From JALZIF01 sp964584905 (lineage in GTDB: Bacteria > Gemmatimonadota > Gemmatimonadetes > Gemmatimonadales > Gemmatimonadaceae), in contig CAZPCC010000025.1 of the NCBI GenBank assembly GCA_964584905.1, positions 1 to 19,512 of the forward strand: a stretch of 19,512 nucleotides of DNA, in the 5' to 3' direction. The translations under genes were made by a program, and so were the position numbers. The notes below the pieces were generated by a model, which saw nothing but the letters and a program-made list of their open reading frames with translations, searched no databases and was not told the origin of the DNA. Below, piece by piece: positions 7,360 to 15,400 of this stretch (positions are counted from its first letter, which is position 1; each line of letters begins with the position of its first letter).

Positions 7360-8135
7360 CCGCGGTGGCTCAAGATGCGCCGGGCGCCGGTAATGCGCCC
7401 GCGCAGTGTGGTGACATATGGATCTTCGGTCGTCGTCAGGCGATCCACCGCCCATCCGCCACGCCCGATTGCGCTGTGCACTATTCGCGCATCACCGAGC
7501 GCTATGGCGACGTGCGTGACACGCCGGTCGTCGCGGTTCGAGAAAAAGAGCAGGTCGCCGGGCGACAGCCGTTCGGGTGCGTCGGGACCTGGCTCGCCCA
7601 CCGTCGCCTGCTGCGATGCATCTCGCGGCAGCGAGAATCCGTGCAGTTCGAACACGGATTGCACCATCCCGGAACAGTCGGTGCCCCATGGAGTCACACC
7701 ACCCCACTGGTACGGGGCGCCTTCGAACCTGGTGAGCGCGGTCCGCGCGGCGGCGGCAGTGTCGTGCGGGAATCGCGCGCGGGCGGCATTCATCTCGATC
7801 ACGTCGCCCGACTCCACCGTCTCGTCGTCAGCCAGCAGTGCTCCGAGCGGCAGCGACCGGCGGCGCCCCTCACCGGTCACCGCCAGGCACCCTAACGATA
7901 TGCGGCCGCCGGCGAAGCGGCGCGCGATCTCACGGGAGACCATGGCGCGCACGTATCCGGCGTGCACCCAGCCTTCGTAATTGTCCGCACCGCGCACGCG
8001 AAACCATGGCGTGTTGACCTCGAGCACTTCCAGCGCCGCACCGGCCAGCCGCTGCGACACCTGCTCCGCCCCGGCTCGGGGTTCCGCGAGCAGCGGGGCT
8101 ATCGGGCTGGTCACGATCAGTCCAGCGCTCGTCAC
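7356..8135 (-). CDS. SH3-domain NlpC/P60 (C40) peptidase, probably cytoplasmic
   Basis: A 259-residue cysteine peptidase. Residues about 5-65 form a bacterial SH3-like domain ending in YEGWVHAGYV, and a second SH3-like or linker region reaches about 125. The NlpC/P60 domain (about 130-255) has the catalytic triad: Cys154 in TDCSGMV, His208 in VTHVAIAL and His220 in IVHSAIG, with the family hallmark LSPGDLLFF before the first histidine. Enzymes with this layout, such as YkfC, cut gamma-D-Glu-L-diamino-acid bonds of cell-wall peptides. No signal peptide is seen, so recycling of imported murein peptides in the cytoplasm is more likely than wall cutting. The GTG at 8135 is chosen because it overlaps the P1 peptidase stop as GTGA. 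It is the last gene of the right-hand operon. Confidence 0.92.
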   Translation of the reverse strand: MTSAGLIVTSPIAPLLAEPRAGAEQVSQRLAGAALEVLEVNTPWFRVRGADNYEGWVHAGYVRAMVSREIARRFAGGRISLGCLAVTGEGRRRSLPLGALLADDETVESGDVIEMNAARARFPHDTAAAARTALTRFEGAPYQWGGVTPWGTDCSGMVQSVFELHGFSLPRDASQQATVGEPGPDAPERLSPGDLLFFSNRDDRRVTHVAIALGDARIVHSAIGRGGWAVDRLTTTEDPYVTTLRGRITGARRILSHRG

Positions 8136-9100
8136 GAGATGGTCCCGTCAGCCGCGCCGCCAACCCCATCGCGCCCGCGAGCCAGTAGCACCGCACGCTC
8201 AACGGCCTCTTCCAGCACCGCGACGGCCAGCGTCTCAACGGCAAGCGCGGGTGCAGTCGAGCCACTGTGCGGACACAGAGCCACGATCACGTCGCCGTCG
8301 AAGCTCGTGGCAACGGGAGAAATGCGGCGCCCGAAAGCGATCGACGCCACTCGCGCCAGTTGCGTCACCTCCACTCGGGAGAGCGCCACCGAGGTGATGA
8401 CGACCGCCAGCGTCGTGTTGGCAGCCACCAGCGCGCTGAAATCGGCTGACGATCCCGCGCGGAGCCGCGTCCGCTGGTCGAGCCAGCTGCCATCCGCATC
8501 GCGCGCGCCAGCTATGATACGGCCGCTGGCGTCACGGACATCGCCTAACGCATTGACCGCAGCTACGGCGCCCACCTTCACGCCATTCGCCTCGAGCACC
8601 GCGCATCCGATGCCGCTCTTCATCGCCTGCCCGATACCGAGTCCCTTGCCGACGGTGGCGCCCGTCCCGGCGCCCACGCTCCCCTCGGCGGCACGCGGGG
8701 TCGCCGACTCGCACGCGTCGTATGCCATCGCGGGTGTCGGACGCGATTCCGGACTGCCGAAGGGGAACAGGTCGAACAGGCATGCCGCCGGCACGATCGG
8801 CACCACCGCCCCTGCGCCCACGGGAAAGCCGCGTCCCCGCTCCTCCATCCAGCGCATTACGCCCGCCGCCGCATCCAGTCCGTAGGCCGATCCCCCGGTC
8901 AGGAGAACCGCGTCAACGCGGTCGGTGAGGTGCTCCGGTGCCAGCGTGTGCAGTTCTCGCGTGCCGCTCGCGCGACCGAGCACCGCCGCACCTCCACGGA
9001 AGGCGGTGTGCGCTCCTCGCACCACCGTACAGCCGGTGCCGCCCTCCTGATCCGTCGCGTGTCCGACTACGACACCCAGACCGCCGAAATCGGCCGTCAC
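8132..9100 (-). CDS. P1/S58 family (DmpA/NylC-like) self-processing peptidase
   Basis: A 322-residue member of the P1 family: LGVVVGHATD near the start, LLTGGSAYGLDAA (about 65-77), NALGDVRDASG (about 182), and ANTTLAVV, where cleavage before Thr228 would create the N-terminal nucleophile. Members such as DmpA and NylC fold as Ntn-type hydrolases, cut themselves into two chains, and act as aminopeptidases or amide hydrolases. Substrate here is unknown. The frame stays open upstream to 9364, but GTG 9100 is preferred: it overlaps the zinc-protein stop as GTGA and gives the standard family N-terminus just before the GHATD motif. ATGs at 9154 and 9178 would overlap the zinc gene by 58 or 82 bases. 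No signal peptide; probably cytoplasmic. It is coupled to the downstream NlpC/P60 peptidase. Confidence 0.9.
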   Translation of the reverse strand: MTADFGGLGVVVGHATDQEGGTGCTVVRGAHTAFRGGAAVLGRASGTRELHTLAPEHLTDRVDAVLLTGGSAYGLDAAAGVMRWMEERGRGFPVGAGAVVPIVPAACLFDLFPFGSPESRPTPAMAYDACESATPRAAEGSVGAGTGATVGKGLGIGQAMKSGIGCAVLEANGVKVGAVAAVNALGDVRDASGRIIAGARDADGSWLDQRTRLRAGSSADFSALVAANTTLAVVITSVALSRVEVTQLARVASIAFGRRISPVATSFDGDVIVALCPHSGSTAPALAVETLAVAVLEEAVERAVLLARGRDGVGGAADGTIS

Positions 9101-9288
9101 CTGGAGGGTGGCGTCTTCGTCGCGGGCGGCGTTTTGGCGGCGCACGTGGTGCATAACGCCACTCCCTGCATCGAGCATCGCAGACAGATGAAGGTGCCGC
9201 ACCCATCGCACGGATATCCTTCGGACGCGCGTTCGGAATTTCCGCATGCGCGGCAGATCATCGCGTCCCGCTCCGGCGTCTCGCTCAT
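9097..9288 (-). CDS. Small four-CxxC zinc-binding protein
   Basis: A 63-residue protein with four CxxC knuckles: Cys12/15, 27/30, 35/38 and 46/49, enough to bind two zinc ions in a double zinc-ribbon or cross-braced fold. The linker between knuckles 2 and 3 is short (GTFI), and the C-terminus is a basic Thr/Pro tail. I do not recognise a named family; B-box, RING-like and LIM-type folds are possible by spacing only. Its ATG (9288) overlaps the kinase stop as ATGA, with GGAGG 10 bases before it on the coding strand (9298-9303 region), and its TGA overlaps the P1 peptidase start as GTGA. The tight double coupling argues that it is a real gene and works alongside one of its neighbours, perhaps as an adaptor or regulator. 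Confidence 0.8.
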   Translation of the reverse strand: MSETPERDAMICRACGNSERASEGYPCDGCGTFICLRCSMQGVALCTTCAAKTPPATKTPPSR

Positions 9289-11564
9289 GATCGTCTTGCC
9301 TCCGAATAGAGCCGCTCCGCAATCGCATCGGCCGGCTCCGACGGGCGGACGACCGGCGTTCCACCCTGCCGAAGCACCGACTGCGGAGGTTCCGCGTCCG
9401 ACATGATTACCGCCCGTGAAGCAAGTCGCCGATCGCGCTCGGCAAGGGTCGCAAACAGCGCCTCTCCACGCCGGTCGGCTGAGCGGAGATCGACGAGCAC
9501 CGCATCATACCTCGTAGCGCCGATTCGCGCGAGCGCATCGCTCGCGTCCGCAACACTCGTCACGCGATGGCCCGCCGTACCGAGGTATGCAGCGAGCGCT
9601 TCCCGTTCAGTGGACGCCGCCCCCAGCAGCAGGAAATGCATCGTGGCAACTTCGCCGCCGAACGCCGCGGCTGCCTCGTTAGGCACGGTCAACGGAAGCT
9701 CGACGGCGAATACCGCGCCCCCACCCGTTCCGCCGACCAGGCGCACCTGGCCGCCGTGTTCGCGCACGATTCCATCGGAGATCGAGAGACCGAGTCCCGT
9801 TCCCTCGCCGACGTTCTTGGTGCTGAAGAACGGGTTGAAGATCCGGTCGACGAGCTGCTCGGGAACGCCCGGCCCGTTGTCGGCAACGGTCACTACCAGC
9901 GCGTCGCCGGTTTGCCTGGAGGTGATCGTCAGCCGCTTCTCTCCCGGCTGATTGTACAGCGCATGCTCGGCATTGTTGATGAGGTTGAGGAATACCTGCT
10001 GCAGTTGCGAACCATCCGCAGGGATGCGCGGCAGCGCCGGATCGAGATCGGTGTGAAGGTCGATCTGGTGCGTGCGCAGCGCATAACGGCGAAGCTCGAT
10101 TGCGTCGAGCACGACCTGATTCAGATCGGTTTCGGTTCGCTCCGGCGGCCGCTGCCGGGCGAACAGCAGCAGGTTCGAGATGATCTTCGCCGCGCGCTTC
10201 GCCTCCTTGTGCATCGTCACTACCGCATCGCGCACGGCGAGATCCGAGTGCGGCGTCGCCATCAGCAACTGCGAGAACGCGAGAATTCCCGCCAGCGGAT
10301 TGTTCAGCTCGTGCGCCACCCCACTCACCAGCTGCCCGACCGCCGCCAGCTTCTCGCGCTGCACCAGCTGTTCCGTCAGCCGCCGCTCGTCCGTTACATC
10401 CCTGACGATTCCGAGCGCACTGACCACCACACCTTCGTCGGCGAGCGGAGTGAGGGTGAGCGAACCGATGCGCAACTGGCCGGCTCCGTCTCGAAAGCGG
10501 ACTTCCGCGCGCTGGCGCTCGCCGCGCATCGCCGTCGCGTGTGCCTGACGCATCGCCGGACGGTCGGCCGGTTCGATGGCCTCGATGAACTGCATCTCCA
10601 TCAGCCGCTCGCGGGGAATCCCCAGTCCGTTCTCGAGCGCTTCGTTCACGCTGGTGAAGCGGCCAAGTGCGTCGACCGTGAAGATGGCGTCCCACGCGGA
10701 CTCGACGAGCCTCTGGAAGCGGGTGTGCGCCCGCCGCAACTCGGCGTCCCGATGTCGCTCCTCGGTTATGTCGCGAGCGATTCCGAGCACGCCGACTACC
10801 TCCCCACCCCTGTGGATAGGCGTGTTGGTGACGGAAGCCAGCCGCCGCTGCCCATCAGCGCGATAGAAGTGACACTCGTAGCGGCAGGGTATGCCGGCGC
10901 GCGCAGCTCGAAAGTTGTCGCGAACCACCTCCAGTTCATCAGGGTCGATCAGCGCCGTCATGCTGCGGCCGAGCAGCGCGTCGAGTGTGTAGCCGGACAT
11001 CTCGCACGTCGAGGGATTGGCCGATGTCAGGTGCGCCTTTCCATCCAACGTGTAGATCGCGTCGCTCGCCGACTCGAACAGATTTCGGTAGCGCCCTTCG
11101 GATTGCACCACGGCTGCCCGTGCACGCCGCTCTTCCGTCACGTCACGCAGTGAAGCCACGACTCCAATCACGGCGCCCGAGTCGTTCCGCAGCGGTGCCG
11201 AGCTGACCGACACCAGCCGCCGCTCACCGTCGGCCCGCACGATCTCTGTGTCGTACCACTGAGGATCCCCCTTGAATCCCAGCCACTCGCGGCGGGCGAC
11301 CTCGTCCAGCTGCTCGGGCGTCGTGAGCGTCGCGACCGGGGCACCGATCAACCGGTCGATCTCCGCCCCGAACAACGCTCCGGCCGCCCGATTCGCGAAC
11401 GCGATGCGGCGGCGCGGATCAGTGATGACGATCGCATCGGTCGTCGTCTCGATGATCGGTCCGTACAACGCGGCCAGCGAGTCGTAGTGCACCGCCGCCG
11501 CTCCTACCGGCGTGGTCAGCCCGTTCGCCATGTTGTTGGACTCGTTAGAGTCGCCAGAATGCAC
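9285..11564 (-). CDS. Soluble triple-PAS sensor histidine kinase with C-terminal degenerate receiver
   Basis: A 759-residue kinase without membrane segments, so it senses a cytoplasmic signal or works with a partner. Three PAS domains with PAC-like ends (SLRDVTEERR, IARDITEERH, IVRDVTDERR) fill about residues 25-400. The HisKA H-box VAHELNNPLAG has phospho-acceptor His418; the ATPase has N box NLINNAEHAL, G1 DNGPGVP, F box FNPFFSTK and G2 GTGLGLS. A receiver-like domain (about 641-759) keeps Asp692 in AVLVDLR, but the acidic pair after strand 1 is lost (LLLGAAST) and the usual KP is RP. The GTG at 11564 is chosen over ATG 11531 and upstream codons because AGGAAAG stands 5 bases before it, partly inside the lipid-kinase stop. 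It lies between a lipid kinase and a zinc protein; no response regulator with an output domain is in the window. Confidence 0.93.
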   Translation of the reverse strand: MHSGDSNESNNMANGLTTPVGAAAVHYDSLAALYGPIIETTTDAIVITDPRRRIAFANRAAGALFGAEIDRLIGAPVATLTTPEQLDEVARREWLGFKGDPQWYDTEIVRADGERRLVSVSSAPLRNDSGAVIGVVASLRDVTEERRARAAVVQSEGRYRNLFESASDAIYTLDGKAHLTSANPSTCEMSGYTLDALLGRSMTALIDPDELEVVRDNFRAARAGIPCRYECHFYRADGQRRLASVTNTPIHRGGEVVGVLGIARDITEERHRDAELRRAHTRFQRLVESAWDAIFTVDALGRFTSVNEALENGLGIPRERLMEMQFIEAIEPADRPAMRQAHATAMRGERQRAEVRFRDGAGQLRIGSLTLTPLADEGVVVSALGIVRDVTDERRLTEQLVQREKLAAVGQLVSGVAHELNNPLAGILAFSQLLMATPHSDLAVRDAVVTMHKEAKRAAKIISNLLLFARQRPPERTETDLNQVVLDAIELRRYALRTHQIDLHTDLDPALPRIPADGSQLQQVFLNLINNAEHALYNQPGEKRLTITSRQTGDALVVTVADNGPGVPEQLVDRIFNPFFSTKNVGEGTGLGLSISDGIVREHGGQVRLVGGTGGGAVFAVELPLTVPNEAAAAFGGEVATMHFLLLGAASTEREALAAYLGTAGHRVTSVADASDALARIGATRYDAVLVDLRSADRRGEALFATLAERDRRLASRAVIMSDAEPPQSVLRQGGTPVVRPSEPADAIAERLYSEARRS

Positions 11565-11569
11565 GGAAT

Positions 11570-11576
11570 CTTTCCT
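11570..11576 (-). promoter_or_regulatory. Ribosome-binding site deciding the histidine kinase start
   Basis: On the minus strand AGGAAAG is followed by ATTCC and the GTG at 11564. It overlaps the TAG stop of the lipid-kinase gene. No comparable site precedes the ATG at 11531 that would give the next possible start. Confidence 0.6.
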
Positions 11577-12468
11577 ATCGAGGCGTGGTCTCACGCTCGC
11601 CTGCACGAGGACGGAGCAGGCGCGCCGCCCTCGGCGCAACGCGTACGTCAATTGGAGTCTGTCCCCGCATCTCCCCGTCGGACTGCACCGCCTGGGGTGG
11701 ATCGCACTCGATGCGGAACACGCGACCCGGACGATACCACATGCCCGGATGCGGCGCGAAATTCTTGCGCATCAGCCTCCAGGCAATGGCGCACGAATCG
11801 GCGAACGTGCCCGGAGAGAAGACGCACAAGTCCAGCATTCCGTCATCCGCCACGATTCCCGGGCCAAGCCGCATCAGATCGTTCAGAACCGAGCCGAAGT
11901 TGGCGAGCATCACCGAGGTGGCCTCGCGCTCGACCGTCACGCCGTCGACGGTGACACGAACGCGGAAGGTCTGCCTCCGGACGATGGCGCGCGAGGCCCC
12001 AATTACGTAGGCGCCGATGCCGAACCTGCGTTTCAGCCCTTGTGACGCCGCCTCGATCATGCGCACATCCAGCCCGATGCCCAATGTGAACGCGAATGGC
12101 TGCCCTCCGTCGATGATCCCGAGGTCGACCAGGGCGATCTCGCCATCCACCAGCGCACGCACGGCTCTCCGGAGATCGAGAGGCGTGCCCATCGACCGAG
12201 CGACCAGATTGCCCGTCCCTCCGGGAAGCACGCCGAGCGGGGTCCCGGTACCGGCCAACGCGGCGATCACCTCGATCGCGGTGCCGTCGCCACCAAGAGT
12301 GAAGATTGCTGCAAAATCCGCCGCGCGCGCCCGGGCAACGCGCGCTCCGTCGCCGGCCTCTCGCGTGAGGTGCACCACGACATCGGCACCCACCTCGCGG
12401 AACGCGCGCTCGGCCCGCTCGGCGAGCTGCGCACCGCGACGCGAGCCCGGATTGGCGATGAGGAGCAC
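11575..12468 (-). CDS. Diacylglycerol kinase family (YegS/DagK-type) lipid kinase
   Basis: A 297-residue cytoplasmic or membrane-associated lipid kinase of the DAGK_cat family. It shows ANPGSRRG at the start, the nucleotide-binding GGDGT (59-63), PGGTGN (82-87), a mid-protein ANFGSVLND segment, and the C-terminal QSDGE with a following beta strand, all typical of DgkB/YegS-type enzymes that phosphorylate diacylglycerol, sphingoid or related lipids with ATP. Substrate is not fixed by sequence. The frame can start at GTG 12489 inside the TamB gene, but GTG 12468 is preferred: GAGGAG stands 4 bases before it, directly over the TamB stop, and the protein then begins with VLLIANPG as in the family. 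It follows TamB by 8 bases and is followed by the kinase gene, suggesting a role in envelope lipid turnover. Confidence 0.92.
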   Translation of the reverse strand: MLLIANPGSRRGAQLAERAERAFREVGADVVVHLTREAGDGARVARARAADFAAIFTLGGDGTAIEVIAALAGTGTPLGVLPGGTGNLVARSMGTPLDLRRAVRALVDGEIALVDLGIIDGGQPFAFTLGIGLDVRMIEAASQGLKRRFGIGAYVIGASRAIVRRQTFRVRVTVDGVTVEREATSVMLANFGSVLNDLMRLGPGIVADDGMLDLCVFSPGTFADSCAIAWRLMRKNFAPHPGMWYRPGRVFRIECDPPQAVQSDGEMRGQTPIDVRVAPRAARLLRPRAGERETTPR

Positions 12469-12472
12469 CGGA

Positions 12473-12478
12473 CTCCTC
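12473..12478 (-). promoter_or_regulatory. Ribosome-binding site deciding the lipid-kinase start
   Basis: On the minus strand GAGGAG overlaps the TGA stop of the TamB gene and is followed by TCCG and the GTG at 12468. It is the best Shine-Dalgarno match near any of the candidate starts of this gene. Confidence 0.65.
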
Positions 12479-15400
12479 AGAAGCTCCACTCCCTGAAGAG
12501 GTCGAAGCCAAATTGCCGGGGAGTGTTGATGTCGGCCACCCCGCGGTCGCAGAGCAGCGAAATGGTCGCCGGCTCGGTTCCGAACTGCAGACTGAATCCC
12601 TTATCGAGGCGCTGTTCCACGGTTACGCCTAACGCTTCGGTGAACCGCTCGTTGATAGCGCACAGCCCCGCGTTGGCGGTGACGAACGTCCGCTCACCGA
12701 GCTGCTTGCCGACTCCCAGCCGCAGTCCGGAAAGAAAGTTCCGGTCAGTGAGGCCCTGCTGGCCGAGCGCCGGCGTCTGGATCTGGAAGAGGTCGAAGAA
12801 ACCCAGCTCCTCCACGAGTTCACGCTCGAACAGGGTTCCCACCGTCGGCAGCAGCGCGGCGATGGCCTGGTTGATTGCCGCGCTGTTCTCCTGTCCCAAT
12901 GCGAACGTCGGCGCGCCGAACACCAGATAGCTCAGGATTTCCGTCGTGCTGATTGCTATGCGCTCATCGCTCGAGAGCGCCAGCCGCGGATCGAGCAGCG
13001 TGCCGCCGATGTCGGCGCGAATCCGCACATCTGGGCGGTCCCCCTGACGAACGGTGTACGCGGCCGTGATGTCCAGTGCGGGGTTGATCCCCGGCTCGCC
13101 GAAAAAGCGCAGCTCTCCGCGCGTCACGTCGAATCTCCGCTGCACCAGCCCGAGATCGAGCCGGTACTCTCCCCGGTTGGCGGTCACCGTTCCGGCGAGC
13201 GCCAGTTGGTCGCCGGTGCGCAGCACATCCACCGTGCCCCCCAGCTTGATGTTTGCCGCGGCAGAGCGCAGCCAGACCTCGTCGCCAATCGAAATCGATA
13301 CGTTGTCCAGCGTCAGGTTCTCCACGAGCTGGTCGAGCACGCCGCGGGCGCGGAGCACCCCGCGGCTTTCGAGCTCGGCGACGTCCACCACATCCCTGAA
13401 GTCGGGATCATCCAGCTCCACCAGTTCCTTGGTCGGCTGATCCTGCAGGAACAGTGTTCCCCTTTCGATCGTCAGGTTTCCCGCCAATCGCGCACTGGTG
13501 AATCGATCGGTCAGGCGAAGATCGCCGCTCACATCGAGGTCGGCTGTGCGCCGCTGACGCATCGCCTGAAAGTTGTCGGCGAGCAGGCGGAGATCGAATC
13601 GAAGTCCTTCTAGATCGGTCAGCGACTCGCGGTCGAGCCGTATGCGGCCCGTGAGCGAGGCATACCCGTTTCGCTCGCCGCTGCGCGCACTGAGCGACAC
13701 GATGCTCACCGAATCGCGCGTCATCGCTATGTCGGCACCGACTTCGCGAAGCGTTATTCCGAGTGCGGGCAGCCCCATCGTGCCGTCTGCGACGCGCATT
13801 GCGCCATCGAAGGTCGGTCTCTCCCAGGTGCCGCCCACCGTGACTTCGGTCGTCATCGTCCCGCGCACATCCGAGAACAGCGTGGGCGCCATTGCCTGAA
13901 GAATGGCCAGATCCACTTCCTCGGCCTCGATACGCGCGTTGAGGGGGGCGCTGAGCAGCCGCCGCTCTACAGGAACGAGCGCGAGGTCGAGTGGGAGTGA
14001 TGCCGTGACGAAAAGAACCGGGACACCGCGACGCAGCAGGTTGAGCCGGCCGCTGGCACTTCGGTTCTCGTATACTCCTTCGAGATTGGCGTGCGGCAGC
14101 GCGAGGGTAGTGCCGATTCGTACACTGTCGGCCCTGGCGCGCACGGCATACACCGGATTCGCCCGCGTACCCGAAGCATCAAGGGTCATCGTCAGCCAGC
14201 CGGAATACGGCGCAGATGACTGCATTACGGTCGCGACATCGGCGAGCGGCAGCGAATCGAGATCCACCCCGAAGTGGATTGGGCCGTCGCGCGGGATGAC
14301 TCCGGCCAGCGTGAACGATCCCTCCCCGTTCTTCCGGAACAACAGCGAATCAAAGGCAATGCCCGTCGAATCGATCCGGATCAGCGCCGGCCGGACAAGC
14401 GCCCACACGCGCTCGTCGATCACGACTGCCAGCGAGTCCAGCGTCAGCGCGGTCGTATCGCCTGACACCCGCGCGTCCATCGTCGCCCCGAGCCGCGGCC
14501 CTGTCTCGCTTTCGGCGGACAGCGTGAATCGCGTCGATCCGTCGTCACGAATAGCAGCCGTGATATCGCCTTCCGCAAGGCGAATTCCGGCTAGCTGGAG
14601 CTGGTCGAGCTGCAGCGTCGCCTGCCCCCGCATTGCGCTCGTGACCCCGAACAGGTCGAAACCTCCCTGAACACGCTCGACGCGCTCCTCGCCGACCACC
14701 AGGTTCACACCGCTCATTTCTCCGGTGGCGCGCAGATCTCCGACCGAGCCCGCGAGCGTGGCATCCACCCGCATGAAGCCCGTCAGCGCCGTCGCCATGG
14801 AGTCGAGCGGCTCTCCCGGCCGGAGGTACGGGCGAAGACCGCCCAGGGAGTCAGCGACAATCGTCAGGCGCAGAGTATCCGAGGCCGACGCATGGAGTCC
14901 CAGCCCTCCCCGCGCAGTCACCAGCGCGGCGGTGGTTTCCAGGCGAAGCGAGTCGACCAGCAGCCGGCCATCTGCGAACCGCAGCAGGGCACCGGACGGA
15001 AACACGAGAACCGAATCAACGACCGAGCGGCCAAGCGCGGCGGTCAGCGTGCCGCGCATGTTGGCAAGTGAATCGAAGCGCAACGCCGAGACGAACCGGC
15101 CGTTGAGCAGCGTGGATGGAAGGGATGGCAGCTCGAACAACGGACCCAGATCGACATCGCGCGCGCGAATGATGCCAAAAGCCGCGAACCCGCCTATCGA
15201 GTCCGCGTCTACCCAGCCGCTATATCCAACCTCTCCTCCCTCCCCGCTCAGCGTCGTCTCGACCGAGAGACTGTCGAGCATGCCCGACACCCGCAGCGGT
15301 CCCTCGAACGGGCCTCGAAAGGGGATGATGGGATAAGAGCGCGCGAGCATGGTCATCGACGCCGGCAGCAGCTCGAGCGATGCATCGTACACCAGCTGAT

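Noticed and set aside
9154..9178. ATG starts at 9154 and 9178 for the P1 peptidase
   Set aside because: They would add non-family residues encoded antiparallel to nothing and overlap the zinc gene by 58-82 bases; GTG 9100 gives the usual N-terminus and a GTGA overlap.
9567..11153. A 528-codon open frame on the plus strand antisense to the histidine kinase
   Set aside because: It is a GC-rich shadow frame: Arg/Gln/His-heavy, no recognisable domain, while the minus strand has complete PAS, HisKA and ATPase motifs.
13903..14670. A 255-codon plus-strand open frame within the TamB gene
   Set aside because: Ser/Arg-rich low-complexity shadow of the opposite strand with no family resemblance.
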